Assembly: GCA_030638385.1 (NCBI GenBank)
Contig: DAOWES010000250.1
Location: 1 to 5,404 of the forward strand
DNA: 5,404 bases
Direction of reading: 5' to 3'
DNA from: Candidatus Cloacimonadota bacterium
GTDB lineage: Bacteria; Cloacimonadota; Cloacimonadia; Cloacimonadales; TCS61
Of this stretch, positions 1 to 5,221 are shown piece by piece. The first letter of the stretch is position 1, and each line of letters begins with the position of its first letter. A program made the position numbers and the translations under genes. The notes under the pieces were generated by a model, which saw only the letters and a program-made list of their open reading frames with translations, was not told the DNA's origin and searched no databases.

Positions 1-196
1 ATTGGTGTTTTAAACCTTTTAGAATGAACTGATTTTCTATATATTTAAGTGAGATTTCTTATTTAATATTCGTAAAATAATATTAATTGACGGAATTACG
101 ACAATGCCATTTATGTGCAAACATAATCAGTAATTTCATTATTTTTTTTATAAAAACACAAAAATTTAATAAATACTTATACAAAAAATATTCAGT

Positions 197-210
197 TTTC
201 AAACTTGAAA
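197..210. promoter_or_regulatory. Inverted repeat in the leader of the first gene (possible operator)
   Basis: TTTCAA and TTGAAA arms separated by two bases form a near-perfect 14-base palindrome that ends 17 bases before the chosen start codon at 228. This position would suit a repressor site or a small leader hairpin. The surrounding 1-227 region is very AT-rich and holds no gene I can support. A TTGACG hexamer at 87-92 and a TATACA at 178-183 look like promoter elements, but neither has a convincing partner at normal spacing, so I do not call a promoter. A and T runs make short palindromes likely by chance here. Confidence 0.25.
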
Positions 211-217
211 CTTTATC

Positions 218-222
218 GGAGA
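218..222 (+). promoter_or_regulatory. Ribosome binding site that fixes the start at 228
   Basis: GGAGA lies five bases before the ATG at 228. The open frame runs upstream to a TTG at 87, but that codon has no Shine-Dalgarno-like sequence, and the 47 codons in between contain no other Met and look like translated AT-rich leader. This site is the reason for choosing 228 as the start. Confidence 0.7.
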
Positions 223-227
223 CCCCT

Positions 228-1163
228 ATGTTAAGCAAAATCGGAAGATTAGATTCTGAGGACAAAAAGGAATTATCACTTTTAAATAAAAATATCCTTG
301 CCCTCGTAAATAAAAATAAAATTGAAGAAGTTCAAAAAGAGCTAAAGCGAATCGGAATGACGCAAAACTATTTCATCCGAGAATTTGTTGGTGAGGAATT
401 AGCACTATTAGATAAAGATCGTAAATTATATGATATAATAACTAATTTCATCGATAACAAATTTTATGGCTCACGTGCTATTGCTCTGTTTTATCTTTGC
501 AAGATTCATCAAAATGATGTGAAGAAAATCTTTTCTATCATTGAAAAAACTTTTGAAACAACGCCTTGGGAAGTCGAAACAATTATCAGCGATCTTTGGA
601 AACAAAATCCTGACTTTATGAAAAAAAACATGTTGGAATGGATCGAATCTGATAATTCTAAAAAAAGAGCACTCTCTTTTCATGGAATGGAAAATATCTC
701 AAATTCAGATCCTAATTATATTATGAATTTCATCAGCAAAGCTATTGATGATGAAACAATTGATGTTCAAAAAAAGATTACCCACATTCTTACTCAAATT
801 GCCCGTGAAAATCCCATCGTTGTCTATCCTTATGTCCGTCAATGGCTTTCTGATGCAGACGATAAACGTATTAAAACTATTTGGGTATCGATGAAAAAAC
901 TTGCAAATATTGTGAATCAAAGAGCTAGAAGAGATGATTCAGAACAATTTGTACGCCTTACAGAGCAAACCATTGATGATTGGACGCACGATGAAAATGA
1001 AAAAGTAGTTAAGATGGGTGAAAAATTAAGCTATATTCTCAGCCGAAGATTTAGCTCTTCACATCAAGGTTCACATCAAGGTTCACATAATAGTCAACGA
1101 AAAAGCAGTAATCAAAATAATCATCAAAAGCGTAAAAGCTATAATAAAACCAAGAGATATTAG
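228..1163 (+). CDS. HEAT/AlkD-like helical-repeat protein with basic disordered tail
   Basis: The 311-residue product starts at an ATG with a good ribosome binding site. Residues 1 to about 270 look all-helical and are built as repeating antiparallel helix pairs. Examples are the segment around 79-100 (FYGSRAIALFYLCKI), 114-139 (with W114 and W124), 143-172, 174-203 and 204-231. This pattern, including PWEVE at 113-117 followed by a QNPDF turn, resembles the HEAT-like superhelix of the AlkD/AlkC DNA-alkylation-repair superfamily. In AlkD a Trp-x-x-x-Asp pair is important for lesion handling; here the residue four after W114 is Thr, so glycosylase activity cannot be claimed. Residues 272-311 form a low-complexity tail with ten Lys/Arg, four His and no acidic residue, including GSHQ repeats, which suggests nucleic acid or ribosome binding. 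There is no signal peptide or membrane segment, so it is probably cytoplasmic. It is the first gene of a probable operon with ybbR and tsaD. Fold assignment is moderate; function is unknown. Confidence 0.7.
   Translation: MLSKIGRLDSEDKKELSLLNKNILALVNKNKIEEVQKELKRIGMTQNYFIREFVGEELALLDKDRKLYDIITNFIDNKFYGSRAIALFYLCKIHQNDVKKIFSIIEKTFETTPWEVETIISDLWKQNPDFMKKNMLEWIESDNSKKRALSFHGMENISNSDPNYIMNFISKAIDDETIDVQKKITHILTQIARENPIVVYPYVRQWLSDADDKRIKTIWVSMKKLANIVNQRARRDDSEQFVRLTEQTIDDWTHDENEKVVKMGEKLSYILSRRFSSSHQGSHQGSHNSQRKSSNQNNHQKRKSYNKTKRY
1058..1090 (+). repeat. 12-base tandem repeat coding for Ser-His-Gln-Gly
   Basis: TTCACATCAAGG occurs twice in perfect tandem (1058-1069 and 1070-1081), followed by a partial third copy, TTCACATAA (1082-1090). 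In the reading frame it encodes the SHQG/SHQG/SHN stretch at the start of the basic tail of the helical-repeat protein. The unit is a multiple of three, so gain or loss of copies by slippage would change tail length without breaking the frame. Confidence 0.8.
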
Positions 1164-2056
1164 TGAAAAAAAATCTGTTACTTAAATTTCTTGTGTTACT
1201 ATTTGCCATATTATTATGGTATCAGCAAATATTAATGCAAGAGCAAATAACAGAGATGAATATTCCAATAAAATTATTAAATTTACCGCACAATTTAATT
1301 ATTGATAGTAATTCAATTTCCGAATTTTCAATAAAATTAAAAGCTAGTGGTATGGATATTTTATTTTTAAAGATGTCCGATTCTTATCTTGAAATTGATG
1401 CTACTAAGCTGAAATATGGTAAAAACAGAATAAAACTCACTAATAATAATTTCCACTATCCGGAAAGACTGGATATTTCGATTCTCCATATTGGAAATGA
1501 AGTACGTCCAATAATTACGATGGATAAAATCGTAACTTCTTCTAAACCAATAGATATTATTTTTGCCTCGGCAAAAGATGAAGAATATTTTATTAAAAAT
1601 AAAATTTTAATTAATAATGACCGAATTGAAATTAGTGGGCCAAAATCAATATTAGATACTATCAAAATAGTTCATACCGAGCCAGCTTTCAAGAAAATGG
1701 TAAAAAATAATAGCATCACGCTAAAGCTTTTACTACCTACTGACAAGGTAAGCTTATCGAAAGATTCAATCAATCTTGAAGTATCTAGAACAAAGATGAT
1801 TATTCGCACTATTACACTAATTCCAATAAAATATCCCGAGTCAGAGAATATTACCATTATCCCACAGAAAGTTTCTGTGATGGTTAGTGGTCCTATTGAA
1901 ATTATTAACAAACTAACTCAAAAGTCAATTAAGGCCAAATTGAATTATAATAAATTGCTGAATAATAAAACAGCAAATGTATCTTTTATACTTCCTCCCG
2001 GCGTTAAACTTTTGGAGTATACACCAAATAAAATACAAATTATTGAAAATGATTAA
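1163..2056 (+). CDS. YbbR-domain (CdaR-like) membrane-anchored protein
   Basis: The 297-residue protein starts at a GTG that overlaps the previous stop codon by one base (TAGTG); AAGAG at 1152-1156 is a weak ribosome binding site. Residues 5-20 form one hydrophobic segment after a KK start, giving an N-in membrane anchor with the rest outside the cytoplasm. After it come about three YbbR-type repeats. Repeat 1 (about 33-91) has IPIKLLNLPHNL and ends in an EIDATKLKYGKNRIKL motif. Repeat 2 (about 127-209) has IEISGPKSILDTI. Repeat 3 (about 217-295) has VSVMVSGPIEII followed by AKLNY, the usual family signature. In Firmicutes the YbbR protein CdaR regulates the diadenylate cyclase CdaA and is normally encoded beside it; no cyclase is seen here, though the window ends just upstream of the operon. 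A role in c-di-AMP signalling is therefore not supported by context. Family assignment is good; molecular role is unknown. Confidence 0.8.
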   Translation: MKKNLLLKFLVLLFAILLWYQQILMQEQITEMNIPIKLLNLPHNLIIDSNSISEFSIKLKASGMDILFLKMSDSYLEIDATKLKYGKNRIKLTNNNFHYPERLDISILHIGNEVRPIITMDKIVTSSKPIDIIFASAKDEEYFIKNKILINNDRIEISGPKSILDTIKIVHTEPAFKKMVKNNSITLKLLLPTDKVSLSKDSINLEVSRTKMIIRTITLIPIKYPESENITIIPQKVSVMVSGPIEIINKLTQKSIKAKLNYNKLLNNKTANVSFILPPGVKLLEYTPNKIQIIEND

Positions 2057-3059
2057 AATATTAGCATTTGAAACATCTTGCGACGACACATCTGTCGCTG
2101 TAATTGATGATAATTACAAAGTTTATGCAAACTTAATTTCTTCCCAAGCAAAACATGAAGAATTTGGCGGAGTAGTACCCGAGCTCGCCTCTCGTCTTCA
2201 TATAAAGAACATTATGCAGCTAACTAATGCTGCGTTAAATAAAGCCAATACATCTCTTGCCGAGATAGATGCTGTTGCCGTATCGATAAATCCCGGTCTA
2301 ATTGGTTCACTTTTGGTTGGAGTTTCTTTTGCAAAGAGTATCGCTTATTCCATCGGTAAACCATTAATTGCTGTGAATCATATGATTGGTCATATTTATG
2401 CCAATAAAATTGATAACCCTCACTTGAAACCACCCTATTTAGCATTGGTAGTTTCCGGCGGGCACACTGAATTGGTACATTTCAAATCGGACACAGAGTT
2501 CGAGATAATAGGTAAAACGCGCGATGATGCAGCCGGCGAAGCATTTGATAAAGTTGCAAAATTATTAAATCTGGGATATCCGGGTGGCCCGTTGATAGAT
2601 AAAAGAGCAAAATTAGGCGATCCAGATTTCCATATTTTCCCTCGAGCCTTGAATAGAAAAGATAATTATGAGTTTAGTTTCAGTGGTTTTAAAACCTCTG
2701 TTCGTAATTATCTGGAAAATAAAGATGAAGAATTTATCGAAAAACATTTGTCCGATATCACAGCCTCTGTTCAAAAAGCTATTGTCGATGTACTGGTTAA
2801 AAAAACTGTCAATTATGCAAAGCGAGAAAAAATTGATACCATTATTGTAGCCGGAGGAGTATCGGCAAATTCTCTTTTAAGAGAGCAGATAACATTAAAT
2901 GCAAAGAAAATTGGTGCTAAAGCATATTTCCCAGCAATGCAATATTGTATGGACAATGCCGCCATGATCGGAGCTGCAGCAATAGAAAAATATGAGAAAA
3001 AACAATTCGCAGATCTCACATTAAATGCATTTTCGACAAAAGGACTTCGTTTTATCTGA
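2049..3059 (+). CDS. tsaD: tRNA N6-threonylcarbamoyladenosine synthesis protein TsaD
   Basis: TsaD (Kae1/Gcp/YgjD family) transfers the threonylcarbamoyl group from TC-AMP to A37 of ANN-decoding tRNAs, working in the cytoplasm with TsaB and TsaE; neither partner gene is in this window. The 336-residue product matches the usual bacterial length. Visible family motifs are the N-terminal ETSCDDT (8-14) of the ASKHA phosphate-binding loop, the HMIGH metal site with H111 and H115, SGGHT (136-140), the GYPGGP loop (176-181), FSFSGFKT (209-216), AGGVSAN (268-274), and the CMDNAAMI segment with metal ligand D302. All key residues appear intact. The frame extends upstream to 1977, but homology begins at MIKILAFETS, so the ATG at 2049 is chosen. 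This start lies inside the end of ybbR (8-base overlap) and has no clear Shine-Dalgarno sequence, so translation is probably coupled to ybbR. Confidence 0.97.
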   Translation: MIKILAFETSCDDTSVAVIDDNYKVYANLISSQAKHEEFGGVVPELASRLHIKNIMQLTNAALNKANTSLAEIDAVAVSINPGLIGSLLVGVSFAKSIAYSIGKPLIAVNHMIGHIYANKIDNPHLKPPYLALVVSGGHTELVHFKSDTEFEIIGKTRDDAAGEAFDKVAKLLNLGYPGGPLIDKRAKLGDPDFHIFPRALNRKDNYEFSFSGFKTSVRNYLENKDEEFIEKHLSDITASVQKAIVDVLVKKTVNYAKREKIDTIIVAGGVSANSLLREQITLNAKKIGAKAYFPAMQYCMDNAAMIGAAAIEKYEKKQFADLTLNAFSTKGLRFI

Positions 3060-3070
3060 TAATCAATTCG

Positions 3071-3097
3071 AGGCGTAAGGAACTTGTGACGACGCCT
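3071..3097 (+). repeat. Inverted repeat just after tsaD
   Basis: AGGCGT (3071-3076) pairs with ACGCCT (3092-3097) around a 15-base loop, starting 12 bases after the tsaD stop codon. It is the most GC-rich stem in an AT-rich gap and could help end the tsaD transcript, but the following bases (TTAAACTAATTAAC) are not a proper U tract, so a normal intrinsic terminator is not shown. Confidence 0.35.
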
Positions 3098-3106
3098 TAA
3101 ACTAAT

Positions 3107-3136
3107 TAACTATTACGAGTGCGTGAACTATAGTTA
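3107..3136. repeat. Nested AACTAT/ATAGTT inverted repeats
   Basis: TAACTAT at 3107-3113 is complementary to ATAGTTA at 3130-3136, and AACTATAGTT at 3126-3135 is by itself a perfect 10-base palindrome. The elements therefore compete for pairing. They lie between the tsaD-side stem and the large nfo-side hairpin. The function is unknown; a structured 3' end or chance in AT-rich DNA are both possible. Confidence 0.4.
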
Positions 3137-3168
3137 TTAAAAAACTTATTTCAGAGATTGCTTCTTAA

Positions 3169-3206
3169 TGATTCAATTTCTTAACATACCTTAAGGAATT
3201 GAATCA
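3169..3206. terminator. Long hairpin between convergent tsaD and nfo, candidate two-way terminator
   Basis: The 16-base arms 3169-3184 and 3191-3206 pair along their whole length, with one G-U pair in the RNA of the + strand, around a six-base loop (CATACC). The hairpin begins three bases beyond the nfo stop codon on the - strand and about 110 bases beyond the tsaD stop on the + strand, exactly where a shared terminator for convergent genes is expected. Neither side has a full U tract (the - strand continues TTAAGAAG, the + strand AAAGC), so it may instead block read-through or protect 3' ends. The structure is certain from the sequence; the terminator role is inferred. Confidence 0.55.
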
Positions 3207-3209
3207 AAG

Positions 3210-4052
3210 CTAATTGCACATCTTTCTTAACATTTTTATTTCATCTTTCCATCTTTCCGGTTCAGGTGTTTCCAAAATTAAAGGAATTCGATCAAACCTA
3301 GTATCATTCATAATAAAATTAAAAGCTTCAAGTCCAATAAATCCATCACCCAAAGGAGCGTGCCTATCCACTCTACTTCCAAGATCTTTTTTACTATCAT
3401 TCAAGTGCATGCCACGAAGATATTCAAATCCGACAATTTTTTCAAATTCTTCAAAAGTAGCGCAACATGCTTCTTTTGTTCTCAAGTCATATCCGGCAGC
3501 AAAAGCATGACATGTATCTAAGCAGACACCTACTCTACTTTTATCTTCTACATTTTTTATTATCTCTGCCAAATGTTGGAACGAATAGCCAACATTGGAG
3601 CCTTGACCAGCTGTATTTTCGATAACAGCAATAACATTTTTAGTTTTCGTATGCGCTAAATTTATCGATTCCGAAACTCTCTGCAAAGATTCTGTCTCTG
3701 AAATCTTCCCCAAATGAGTGCCTGGATGGAAATTTAATAATGTTAAGCCAAGTTGCTCACATCTTCTCATCTCATCATAAAAAGCCTCGCGAGATTTCTC
3801 CAATTTATCAGCCTCCGGATGTCCCAAATTAATTAGATAACTATCATGTGGTAAAATTTGGGCAGCAGTGAAGCCTTGTGCCTGACAATTTTTCACAAAA
3901 TTTGCAATATTCTCTTTTGTGAAATCTTTTCCAGTCCAACGTCTTTGATTTTTTGTAAATAAAGCAAAAGCATTTGCCCCAATCTCACTTGCATTTAAAG
4001 GTGCATTTTCCACACCTCCGGCTGCACTTACATGTGCTCCTATAAATTTCAT
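3210..4052 (-). CDS. nfo: Deoxyribonuclease IV (AP endonuclease, endonuclease IV)
   Basis: Endonuclease IV cleaves the DNA backbone 5' to abasic sites and repairs blocked 3' ends in base excision repair; it is a cytoplasmic tri-zinc TIM-barrel enzyme. The 280-residue product is close to E. coli Nfo in length and aligns without a gap through the active site. All nine metal ligands fall at the E. coli numbers: H69, H109, E145, D179, H182, H216, D229, H231 and E261. Family motifs include the start MKFIGAHVSAAGG, LPHDSYLINLGHP (67-79), NFHPGTH (107-113), IENTAGQG (144-151), CLDTCHAFAAGYD (177-189), HLNDSKKDLGSRVDRH (216-231), PLGDGFIG (233-240) and LETPEP (260-265). The ATG at 4052 is preceded by AGGAAGG (4063-4057) with four bases between. 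The gene follows the Bmp lipoprotein gene on the same strand, but a terminator lies in the 61-base gap, so co-transcription is doubtful. Confidence 0.98.
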   Translation of the reverse strand: MKFIGAHVSAAGGVENAPLNASEIGANAFALFTKNQRRWTGKDFTKENIANFVKNCQAQGFTAAQILPHDSYLINLGHPEADKLEKSREAFYDEMRRCEQLGLTLLNFHPGTHLGKISETESLQRVSESINLAHTKTKNVIAVIENTAGQGSNVGYSFQHLAEIIKNVEDKSRVGVCLDTCHAFAAGYDLRTKEACCATFEEFEKIVGFEYLRGMHLNDSKKDLGSRVDRHAPLGDGFIGLEAFNFIMNDTRFDRIPLILETPEPERWKDEIKMLRKMCN

Positions 4053-4056
4053 AAAA

Positions 4057-4063
4057 CCTTCCT
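4057..4063 (-). promoter_or_regulatory. Ribosome binding site of nfo, abutting the terminator U tract
   Basis: On the - strand AGGAAGG is followed by four T residues and the nfo ATG. It is unusual because it begins at the base straight after the ten-T tract of the upstream terminator. No room remains for a promoter between terminator and gene. Confidence 0.75.
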
Positions 4064-4093
4064 AAAAAAAAAAGGATAACCGTAGTTATCCTT
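4064..4093 (-). terminator. Intrinsic terminator after the Bmp lipoprotein gene
   Basis: Read on the - strand, AAGGATAAC pairs perfectly with GTTATCCTT (arms 4093-4085 and 4080-4072) around a four-base loop, TACG, and runs into an uninterrupted run of ten T (4073-4064). The last two stem bases overlap the T run. It begins 20 bases past the lipoprotein stop codon. TACG closed by a C-G pair fits the stable UNCG tetraloop class. This is a textbook rho-independent terminator, and the orientation is set by the T run on this side only. Confidence 0.9.
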
Positions 4094-4113
4094 AAAATAT
4101 ATACTTGATATTA

Positions 4114-5112
4114 TTACTTAAAATTTGCGAATTCTTCCGGATTTGTTGGAGGAACAATTTCACCTGCCATGATTTTGTTCTTAATATCTTCAACTTCTTC
4201 TAAGATTTTTGCAGGCACATGCTTTGAAGAGGTTGGAGCAATTCCTACACCGCCTTCCTTAAGACCATAAATCACATTTGATCCGCCCGGATATTCTCCC
4301 TTAACAAGTGCCTCTGTTAAATTGAAGATAGCATTATCAACCCGCTTCATAGCAGAAGTAATTACATTATCAGGCGCAAGCGAGTTTTGATCTTTATCAA
4401 CGCCAATAGCAAATTTATTTTGTTCTTTAGCAGCTTCGATCACACCATCACCAACCCCACCGGCAGCATGATAAACTATATCAGCACCATTTTTATACAT
4501 CTGATTTGCGATAGCTTTACCTTTGGCAGCATCAGTAAACGAATCTGCATACTGAACTAAGATTTGAGCATCCGGATTTGCATATTTCACACCTGCCATA
4601 AAGCCATAATGAAATTTGTGTATTACAAAAAAGTCCATTCCACCTACGAAGCCAACTTTATTTGTTTTAGTCATCTTACCGGCAATGTATCCTACCAGGA
4701 AGGATGGCTCTTGTTCTTTGAAAAGTATCCCCACAATATTTGGAGTTGGCTCGTTAAAGAAACAATCAATGCCTGCATATTTTTGCTCAGGATTTAATTT
4801 CCCTGCTTCAGTAATTGCATCAGCCATTTTAAATCCAATACCCCAAATAAGATTATTTCCGGCATCTAAAAGAGTTTCCATGTTTGGTTGATAATCTGCA
4901 TCTTGTCTACTTTCCACATAATTAGCTTTAATTCCAAGTTCTTTTTCTGCTCTTTGCAAACCTTCCCAAGCAGATTGATTGAAAGATTGGTCATTCACCC
5001 CACCAACATCAGTTACCATTGCAACCTTAATTCCAGCTTTCTTATCAGCTTGTCCGCATCCGGCCAAAACTAATACCACTAAAAAAGACAATATTACTAA
5101 CTTCCTAAACAT
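4114..5112 (-). CDS. Bmp/PnrA-family ABC transporter substrate-binding lipoprotein
   Basis: The 332-residue product is the surface-anchored binding protein of a Bmp-type ABC importer; characterised members (PnrA/TmpC, Med, BmpA group) bind purine nucleosides, so nucleoside uptake is the best guess, with the substrate unproven. Residues 1-18 form a lipoprotein signal (MFRK, hydrophobic core, LAG) with the lipidated cysteine at C19. The mature part shows the two-lobed periplasmic-binding-protein fold of this family: VTDVGGVNDQSFNQSAWEG (33-51), GIDCFF (114-119), GYIAGKMTKTNKVGFVGGMD (141-160), HAAGGVGDGV (215-224), GVDKDQN (237-243) and SAMKRVD (253-259). The stretch FFVIHKFHYGF (161-171) keeps the family's I-x-K-F-x-x-G-F pattern. 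The start at 5112 is chosen over an in-frame TTG at 5139 because a perfect AAGGAGG sits inside that extension. Upstream on the same strand is a permease of the same importer class; downstream is a strong terminator. Confidence 0.95.
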   Translation of the reverse strand: MFRKLVILSFLVVLVLAGCGQADKKAGIKVAMVTDVGGVNDQSFNQSAWEGLQRAEKELGIKANYVESRQDADYQPNMETLLDAGNNLIWGIGFKMADAITEAGKLNPEQKYAGIDCFFNEPTPNIVGILFKEQEPSFLVGYIAGKMTKTNKVGFVGGMDFFVIHKFHYGFMAGVKYANPDAQILVQYADSFTDAAKGKAIANQMYKNGADIVYHAAGGVGDGVIEAAKEQNKFAIGVDKDQNSLAPDNVITSAMKRVDNAIFNLTEALVKGEYPGGSNVIYGLKEGGVGIAPTSSKHVPAKILEEVEDIKNKIMAGEIVPPTNPEEFANFK

Positions 5113-5118
5113 AACCTT

Positions 5119-5125
5119 CCTCCTT
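5119..5125 (-). promoter_or_regulatory. Strong ribosome binding site fixing the lipoprotein start
   Basis: AAGGAGG on the - strand lies six bases before the ATG at 5112. Because it would be coding sequence under the longer TTG-start reading, it decides for the shorter protein, whose N-terminus is a standard lipoprotein signal. Confidence 0.9.
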
Positions 5126-5127
5126 TT

Positions 5128-5141
5128 GTTTGTTAACAAAC
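5128..5141. promoter_or_regulatory. 14-base perfect palindrome upstream of the lipoprotein gene
   Basis: GTTTGTTAACAAAC is a perfect palindrome two bases upstream of the ribosome binding site. It contains the TTGTTAA element that occurs twice more at 5173-5200, so it is a candidate operator for a dimeric DNA-binding regulator acting on the lipoprotein transcript. On the - strand, TAAGTTTG (5145-5138) overlapping it also matches the Bacteroidota -7 pattern TAnnTTTG, which would matter only if the organism belongs there. Confidence 0.4.
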
Positions 5142-5171
5142 TTAATTAAACACCTAATTATGCAGAACTCA

Positions 5172-5201
5172 TTTAACAAGTTAAAATGTTATTTTAACAA
5201 G
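5172..5201. repeat. Nested direct and inverted TTAACAA repeats
   Basis: TTTAACAAG occurs at 5172-5180 and again at 5193-5201, a spacing of exactly 21 bases, or two helical turns. The same stretch holds TTTAAC-AA-GTTAAA (5172-5185) and GTTAAAAT-GTT-ATTTTAAC (5180-5198) inverted repeats. The region overlaps the candidate promoter and so may be a regulator-binding region. The AT-rich background raises the odds of chance matches, but the 9-base direct repeat is exact. Confidence 0.5.
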
Positions 5202-5212
5202 ATCTATGTCAA
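5186..5212 (-). promoter_or_regulatory. Candidate sigma70-type promoter for the lipoprotein gene
   Basis: On the - strand a perfect TTGACA (5212-5207) is followed after 15 bases by TAACAT (5191-5186), four of six matches to the -10 consensus. The spacing is shorter than the usual 17. It lies in the 109-base gap between the permease stop and the lipoprotein start, and its spacer and -10 are overlapped by the TTAACAA repeats. The perfect -35 is the main support. Confidence 0.4.
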
Positions 5213-5221
5213 TTGATTTAT

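Noticed and set aside
87..115. Promoter for the first operon (TTGACG with TTTATG 17 bases later)
   Set aside because: The -10 matches only three of six bases and the region is so AT-rich that such pairs are expected by chance.
87..227. N-terminal extension of the first gene from a TTG start
   Set aside because: There is no ribosome binding site before the TTG, no further Met in 47 codons, and a GGAGA correctly placed before the ATG at 228.
1456..1911. Two - strand open frames opposite ybbR
   Set aside because: Their hydrophobic Ile/Ser-rich products are typical of reverse translation of AT-rich coding DNA; no start signals were seen.
1977..2048. 24-residue N-terminal extension of TsaD
   Set aside because: TsaD homology begins at the Met at 2049, and the extension is simply the end of ybbR read in another frame.
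3214..3510. 98-codon + strand open frame opposite nfo
   Set aside because: It is antisense to conserved nfo codons including metal-ligand motifs, and its product has no recognisable features.
4564..4891. Two overlapping + strand open frames inside the lipoprotein gene
   Set aside because: They have no ribosome binding site and no recognisable domain, and lie antisense to a clearly coding conserved gene.
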